Notes under the pieces: model-generated
The model's database searches: none
Told to the model about the DNA's origin: nothing
The model's input: only the letters and a program-made list of their open reading frames with translations
In this document: in pieces, positions 1-5,503 of the stretch
Numbering within the stretch: the first letter of the stretch is position 1
Layout of the letters: each line of letters opens with the position of its first letter
Program-made: the position numbers and the translations under genes
Assembly (NCBI GenBank): GCA_025462985.1
Contig: JAOAPP010000365.1
Span: 1 to 5,503, forward strand
DNA length: 5,503 bases
Direction of reading: 5' to 3'
Origin: Bryobacterales bacterium
GTDB lineage: Bacteria; Acidobacteriota; Terriglobia; Bryobacterales; Bryobacteraceae

Positions 1-1
1 T

Positions 2-439
2 GACGTGCAACACTTTTGGTGTCTCAATCCCGAGAGGCTGGAATTGCGGCACACATTTGAAAAGTTCATGGGAAGCTGGCCGACCGGTGTTCGCCCGAAG
101 ATGCACTACTCCTCCCCGAGGACGGAGATGCGCGAAGTAAGCCGCCCGGACAGGAAAACGGGCAAGAAGAAGACCGTGCTGCAGGCCCCGATCTGGACCG
201 GGCATGCCGCCTTTAATCATCCCTTCGAGTTCATCTCTTTCATGCGGAGCATGGCCGACCTCGAGTTTGACGTGATGCTCGAGGCCAAAGCGAAAGATCT
301 GGCCCTGATGCGTTTGAGGCAAGACCTGGTGAGGTACGCTCCGGATGTGGCGCGGCGCTTCGGGCTTTGCGATGGCGCTGTGCCGACCGAAGCGCCCGAT
401 GAATTGACAATCGATCCGGCAGAACTGGAAGCGGTCTAG
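2..439 (+). CDS. uvsE: UV DNA damage endonuclease (UvsE/UvdE), C-terminal part, 5' end outside window
   Basis: This is the C-terminal 145 residues of a UvdE-family TIM-barrel endonuclease, which nicks DNA immediately 5' of UV photoproducts and starts an excision repair route independent of UvrABC. The frame is open to the left edge, so the GTG at 5 is an internal Val and not a start. Family proteins are about 280-320 residues, so roughly half is missing. Counting the codon at 2-4 as residue 1, I see the family's metal-site residues in order: Asp1-x-x-His4, the PK-x-H-x-S-S-P-R block (Lys33, His35), His68 in GHAAF, and Glu94 in MLEAK. From memory of the Thermus enzyme, these correspond to Asp200, His203, Lys229 (a modified lysine), His231, His244 and Glu269. 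A Lys/Arg-rich loop (residues 48-58) lies between His35 and His68. The last ~35 residues look like a variable acidic tail. The gene converges on mtnA, and their stop codons overlap. Family assignment is firm; nothing can be said about the promoter. Confidence 0.9.
   Translation, partial: DVQHFWCLNPERLELRHTFEKFMGSWPTGVRPKMHYSSPRTEMREVSRPDRKTGKKKTVLQAPIWTGHAAFNHPFEFISFMRSMADLEFDVMLEAKAKDLALMRLRQDLVRYAPDVARRFGLCDGAVPTEAPDELTIDPAELEAV
436..439. other. CTAG: overlapping convergent stop codons of uvsE and mtnA
   Basis: The palindromic tetramer CTAG encodes both stops. uvsE ends with TAG at 437-439 on the plus strand, and mtnA ends with TAG at 438-436 on the minus strand. The two genes therefore overlap by four bases tail to tail with no intergenic DNA. 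Any terminator for either gene must lie inside the coding sequence of the other, and transcripts reading past the stop would be antisense to the neighbour. Confidence 0.95.
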
Positions 440-1491
440 CTTTTCGCGGCCAGCGCTCGCAGGCTTTCGTTATAGGGGCTACGAGCGACACCCCGTTCCG
501 TGATAATGGCGGAAACGTAGCGATTCGGCGTCACATCGAAGGCCGGGTTTGCCACTTCGATGCCTTCGGGCGCGACATGCACACCGCCGACGTGCGTCAC
601 CTCTTTGGCGGCTCGTTCCTCGATCGGGATTTGATCGCCTGAAGAGAGCGTAAGGACGAGCGTGGATATCGGCGCAGCCACGTAAAAGGGAATGTTGTTT
701 TCCTTGGCCAGGACAGCCACTCCGTAAGTGCCTACCTTGTTGGCAACGTCTCCGTTCGCCGCGATCCGGTCGGCTCCGACAACGACGCAGCCGATCCTGC
801 CGCTCTTGAGAAAGTGGCCGGCCATGTTGTCGGTGATTAACGTGGTTTTGATTCCGTCCCGCTGCAACTCCCACGCAGTCAGCCGAGCGCCCTGGAGAAA
901 GGGACGAGTCTCGTCGGCAAACACATCGATCTGCTTTCCCGCCTGGACAGCGGCGCGGATGACGCCGAGGGCGGTACCGAAACCGGCCGTCGCAAGAGCG
1001 CCCGCGTTGCAGTGAGTGAGCACTGTCTTGCCGTCCGGAATCAGGTCGACTCCATTACGGCCAATGGCTTCATTGATCGCGATGTCTTCAGCTCGAATGT
1101 CGAGAGCTTCCGCAACCAGGCGTTCACGAACTTGACTGAGGCTTTGAGTACGAATGCTCGCATACACCTGCTTCATGCGCTCGATTGCCCAGAAGAGATT
1201 GACAGCGGTCGGCCGGGTCTTGGCCAGTGTTTCGCAGATGGCGGGCATATCTGCTTCGAGATTCTCCGATTGCAGAGCGCCGATAGCAACGCCCATTGCC
1301 GCCGCAACGCCGATGGCGGGAGCCCCGCGGATGATCATCGTCCGAATGGCATCCGCGACCTCGACATAGTTGCGGCAAGTGACGAAGACTTCTTCGCGCG
1401 GTAGCCGTGTCTGGTCGATCATCACAACGCCTTCGGACGTCCATTCTATGGTTTCAATAGTCTTCTGTGAAAGAACTGCGGGAGTGGTCAT
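436..1491 (-). CDS. mtnA: S-methyl-5-thioribose-1-phosphate isomerase MtnA
   Basis: This 351-residue protein matches the usual MtnA length (about 340-360) and the eIF2B-like isomerase fold. It converts 5-methylthioribose-1-phosphate to 5-methylthioribulose-1-phosphate in cytosolic methionine salvage; related enzymes also act in 5'-deoxyadenosine disposal. Visible motifs are RGAPAIG (55-61), the [11 protein letters not shown] block with the catalytic cysteine Cys161, [17 protein letters not shown] (193-209), and [13 protein letters not shown] with the catalytic acid Asp241. The last two catalytic residues correspond to Cys160 and Asp240 of the Bacillus enzyme. IPIEER follows at 288-293. I chose the ATG at 1489-1491 because the protein then begins just before the family's TIEW segment and overlaps the upstream stop by one base. 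The frame is open for 51 more codons, but that stretch is out-of-frame CPBP coding sequence. No Shine-Dalgarno is visible, so translation probably depends on reinitiation after the CPBP gene. One oddity is Val279 in STLVL, where the family normally has Asp. No other methionine-salvage gene is in view. Confidence 0.96.
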   Translation of the reverse strand: MTTPAVLSQKTIETIEWTSEGVVMIDQTRLPREEVFVTCRNYVEVADAIRTMIIRGAPAIGVAAAMGVAIGALQSENLEADMPAICETLAKTRPTAVNLFWAIERMKQVYASIRTQSLSQVRERLVAEALDIRAEDIAINEAIGRNGVDLIPDGKTVLTHCNAGALATAGFGTALGVIRAAVQAGKQIDVFADETRPFLQGARLTAWELQRDGIKTTLITDNMAGHFLKSGRIGCVVVGADRIAANGDVANKVGTYGVAVLAKENNIPFYVAAPISTLVLTLSSGDQIPIEERAAKEVTHVGGVHVAPEGIEVANPAFDVTPNRYVSAIITERGVARSPYNESLRALAAKS

Positions 1492-1493
1492 CA
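1489..1493 (-). promoter_or_regulatory. TGATG stop/start overlap coupling the CPBP gene to mtnA
   Basis: On the minus strand the CPBP stop TGA (1493-1491) shares its last A with the mtnA start ATG (1491-1489). The sequence preceding the mtnA ATG is AT-rich and has no Shine-Dalgarno. This arrangement is the classical one for termination-reinitiation, so mtnA translation probably depends on ribosomes finishing the CPBP gene. It also fixes the mtnA start. Coupling is inferred from the layout. Confidence 0.75.
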
Positions 1494-2258
1494 ATGTTTT
1501 AGGTATTTGGATAAAACGAGAGCAATGACGGATACAGAATTGAAGCATCCATGCATGATGGTCGACGGAATGAGAGATCCGCTGCGTGCGCGAACGTACC
1601 CGAGAGCAAGCCCAACCAGCGTTATGGCAAGTCCGTACTGCCATACCATGGCGTATTCAGATAAGTGCAGGCATCCGAACAGCAAGGCCGTCAGTAAGAT
1701 TCCGATTGCGGTGCCGAATGTTCTTGAAAACAGCGGCTGCAGCAGTCCGCGAAAAAAGAGTTCTTCGAAAATGGGAGCCGCCGTGATGGCAAGGGCGGCA
1801 ATGAAGAGAAGCGCGCCTGGTGATTTGGTGAATTGCTCGATAGGCGAGTTCACCTGAGGCGTGTGCAGCAGGGCGGCGATGCCCGAAACAATGAAAGCCA
1901 GAGCCACGCCGGCCGCTCCCGCGACCAGCAGATTGAATGTGGTGGAACGCCAGCCGAGGGACGAGAACACGCCCTTTCTTCCATGCCGAAAGATGAAAAC
2001 GACTTTGACGGAGAGATACACGGCCAGATAAAGTCCGGCCTGCAGCACTGCCGCAAGGATCACCATGTTTTTGGCAATCGCGGCTTCTGACTTGACCAGC
2101 ATCACCAGCGGGAAACAGAACACCACAAGGAATGCGAAGCCCAGACCAACAATCATCAGCAGATCGACGTAGTCCCAGAAGGGTTCTCGCCCGGGAAGTG
2201 AGGGCGAAGGAAGCGATGGCTCCAGATTGATGGTTGGCTCTGATTCTGAGAAGTCCAT
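1491..2258 (-). CDS. CPBP family intramembrane glutamic endopeptidase
   Basis: This 255-residue polytopic membrane protein belongs to the CPBP/Abi family (Pfam PF02517, relatives of Rce1). All three core motifs are intact: EExxxR as EELFFR (Glu165, Glu166, Arg170), FxxxH as FGCLH (Phe194, His198), and HxxxN as HGCFN (His236, Asn240). The family's catalytic glutamate and histidines are therefore present. A proline-rich soluble N-terminus (about 1-27) precedes hydrophobic segments near 31-55, 65-90, 108-131, 149-168, 184-198, 207-222 and 232-250. Bacterial members are linked variously to prenyl-protein-like processing, bacteriocin self-immunity and stress sensing; the substrate here cannot be read from the sequence. 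The ATG lies 4 bases after the uvrA stop and the stop overlaps the mtnA ATG as TGATG, so it is the middle gene of a probable uvrA-CPBP-mtnA operon. No Shine-Dalgarno is evident; the upstream bases are the GC-rich end of uvrA. The family call is confident, the biological role unknown. Confidence 0.93.
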   Translation of the reverse strand: MDFSESEPTINLEPSLPSPSLPGREPFWDYVDLLMIVGLGFAFLVVFCFPLVMLVKSEAAIAKNMVILAAVLQAGLYLAVYLSVKVVFIFRHGRKGVFSSLGWRSTTFNLLVAGAAGVALAFIVSGIAALLHTPQVNSPIEQFTKSPGALLFIAALAITAAPIFEELFFRGLLQPLFSRTFGTAIGILLTALLFGCLHLSEYAMVWQYGLAITLVGLALGYVRARSGSLIPSTIMHGCFNSVSVIALVLSKYLKH

Positions 2259-2262
2259 TGGA

Positions 2263-5022
<2,760 letters not shown>

Positions 5023-5158
5023 GTAGCAGCTAAGAGAGAGCGACCTTTGAGGTACGAAGGGGGCTCCCTCTATTGTCGCCCATTCCGATTCGCGGCGGCT
5101 GCTCTCGCTACGATATGGGTGGGTGGTGCGCGAAAAAGCGATTTCGGCAGCGTGAATT
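5023..5158. promoter_or_regulatory. Divergent intergenic region between uvrA and the mbfA-like gene
   Basis: This 136-base spacer is the only substantial non-coding DNA in the window. It must contain the promoter of the ferritin-like gene (rightward) and very likely that of the uvrA operon (leftward). I could not find a convincing sigma-70 -35/-10 pair in either direction. Weak -10-like hexamers are TACGAT at 5109-5114 on the plus strand and GACAAT on the minus strand around 5073-5078, each without a good -35 at normal spacing. I see no GAAC-N4-GTTC or CTGT-N8-ACAG type SOS operator. A short palindrome ACCT-TTG-AGGT (5043-5053) lies 20-30 bases upstream of the uvrA ATG and is a possible but unproven operator. 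Neither start codon has a recognisable AGGAGG-like sequence in front. The regulatory role is inferred from gene orientation alone. Confidence 0.6.
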
Positions 5159-5503
5159 ATGGCTAAGAACTTCAAGGATTTGTCCGAGCAAGAGATTCTC
5201 GGGCTGGCGATTTCGCTCGAAGAGGAAGATGGCCGCATCTACGGCGAATTCGCTCAACGGCTGCGGGACGATTATCCGGCGACCGCTCAAATGCTTGCGG
5301 AAATGCAGGCAGAGGAGTCGGACCATCGGGCTAGTTTGATTGAGCTTTATAGGAGGCGGTTCGGGGAACACATTCCACTGATCCGCCGGCAGGACGTAAA
5401 GGGCTTTGTGTCTCGACCGGCCGTGTGGCTGGTGGAGTCGATTGGTCCTGGGGCGGTGAGGAAAGCCATCGAAAGCATGGAGGCCGAGACCAGCCGCTTC
5501 TAT
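5159..5503 (+). CDS. mbfA: MbfA-like membrane-bound ferritin, N-terminal ferritin-like domain, 3' end outside window
   Basis: The frame runs from the ATG at 5159 to the window edge without a stop, giving 115 residues of a ferritin-like (rubrerythrin/erythrin) domain. The sequence closely resembles the N-terminal half of MbfA, known from rhizobia and Agrobacterium as an iron exporter that protects against iron and H2O2: an N-terminal di-iron four-helix domain fused to a membrane VIT1/CCC1-type domain. Visible marks are [16 protein letters not shown] with probable helix-A ligand Glu21, the ExxH helix-B motif EESDH (Glu53, His56), then RRRFGEHIP and [15 protein letters not shown], both typical of this family. 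The last residues (MEAETSRFY) begin the fourth helix, so the second ExxH and any membrane part lie beyond the edge. An in-frame stop at 5153-5155 leaves ATG 5159 as the first usable start. The spacer sequence before it has no obvious Shine-Dalgarno. A stand-alone ferritin-like protein without the membrane domain cannot be excluded. Confidence 0.85.
   Translation, partial: MAKNFKDLSEQEILGLAISLEEEDGRIYGEFAQRLRDDYPATAQMLAEMQAEESDHRASLIELYRRRFGEHIPLIRRQDVKGFVSRPAVWLVESIGPGAVRKAIESMEAETSRFY

Noticed and set aside
454..487. Inverted repeat CGCTCG / CGAGCG as a terminator for uvsE
   Set aside because: The stem is only 6 bases with a 22-base loop, it is not followed by a T-run, and it lies in mtnA coding sequence. 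It is probably chance.
1012..1404. 130-codon plus-strand open frame antisense to mtnA
   Set aside because: It mirrors the MtnA catalytic region. The real gene on the other strand is unmistakable.
1492..1644. 51-codon upstream extension of the mtnA frame
   Set aside because: The extra residues (Cys/His/Arg-rich, no family match) are CPBP coding sequence read out of frame. The ATG at 1491 gives the normal MtnA length and forms the TGATG junction.
5023..5158. LexA/SOS operator upstream of uvrA
   Set aside because: I read both strands for GAAC-N4-GTTC and CTGT-N8-ACAG patterns and found none. A lineage-specific LexA motif cannot be ruled out by eye.
5023..5238. 72-codon upstream extension of the uvrA frame
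   Set aside because: It crosses the intergenic region into the divergent ferritin-like gene, is Ser/Arg-rich with no UvrA similarity, and the canonical UvrA N-terminus begins at 5022.
5108..5371. 87-codon minus-strand open frame across the mbfA-like start
   Set aside because: It is antisense to clear ferritin-like coding sequence and shows no family features.

Overview
The window is a compact bacterial chromosomal segment, almost entirely coding, with a GC content I judge by eye to be in the high fifties. The gene content (UvsE, MtnA, a CPBP membrane protease, UvrA, a divergent MbfA-type ferritin) and the wording of the UvrA sequence remind me of soil Acidobacteriota. That placement is an impression from protein motifs, not a demonstrated assignment. 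I see no phage, insertion sequence, RNA gene or CRISPR array.

Layout, left to right. Bases 2-439 (+) hold the C-terminal half of a UV damage endonuclease (UvsE/UvdE) whose start lies outside the window. Its stop codon overlaps the stop codon of the convergent mtnA gene (436-1491, -), which encodes methylthioribose-1-phosphate isomerase. Upstream of mtnA on the same strand lie a CPBP-family intramembrane protease (1491-2258, -) and a full-length uvrA (2263-5022, -). The junctions are very tight: 4 bases between uvrA and the protease gene, and a one-base TGATG overlap between the protease gene and mtnA. uvrA-CPBP-mtnA is therefore very probably one leftward operon. A 136-base divergent spacer (5023-5158) separates uvrA from a rightward ferritin-like gene (5159 to the window end), which matches the N-terminal domain of MbfA, a membrane-bound ferritin/VIT1-type iron exporter.

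Functionally, two independent UV-lesion repair routes sit side by side: UvrA, the damage sensor of nucleotide excision repair, and UvsE, a single-protein nicking endonuclease. Next to uvrA is a gene family linked elsewhere to iron and peroxide stress. A loose DNA-damage/oxidative-stress grouping is possible, but it rests only on adjacency. All families here are known. I did not find a convincing undescribed system. The points most worth a second look are an Asp in place of a zinc-ligand Cys in UvrA, a Val in place of a usually conserved Asp in MtnA, the unusual operon partners of mtnA, and the convergent stop codons that share CTAG.
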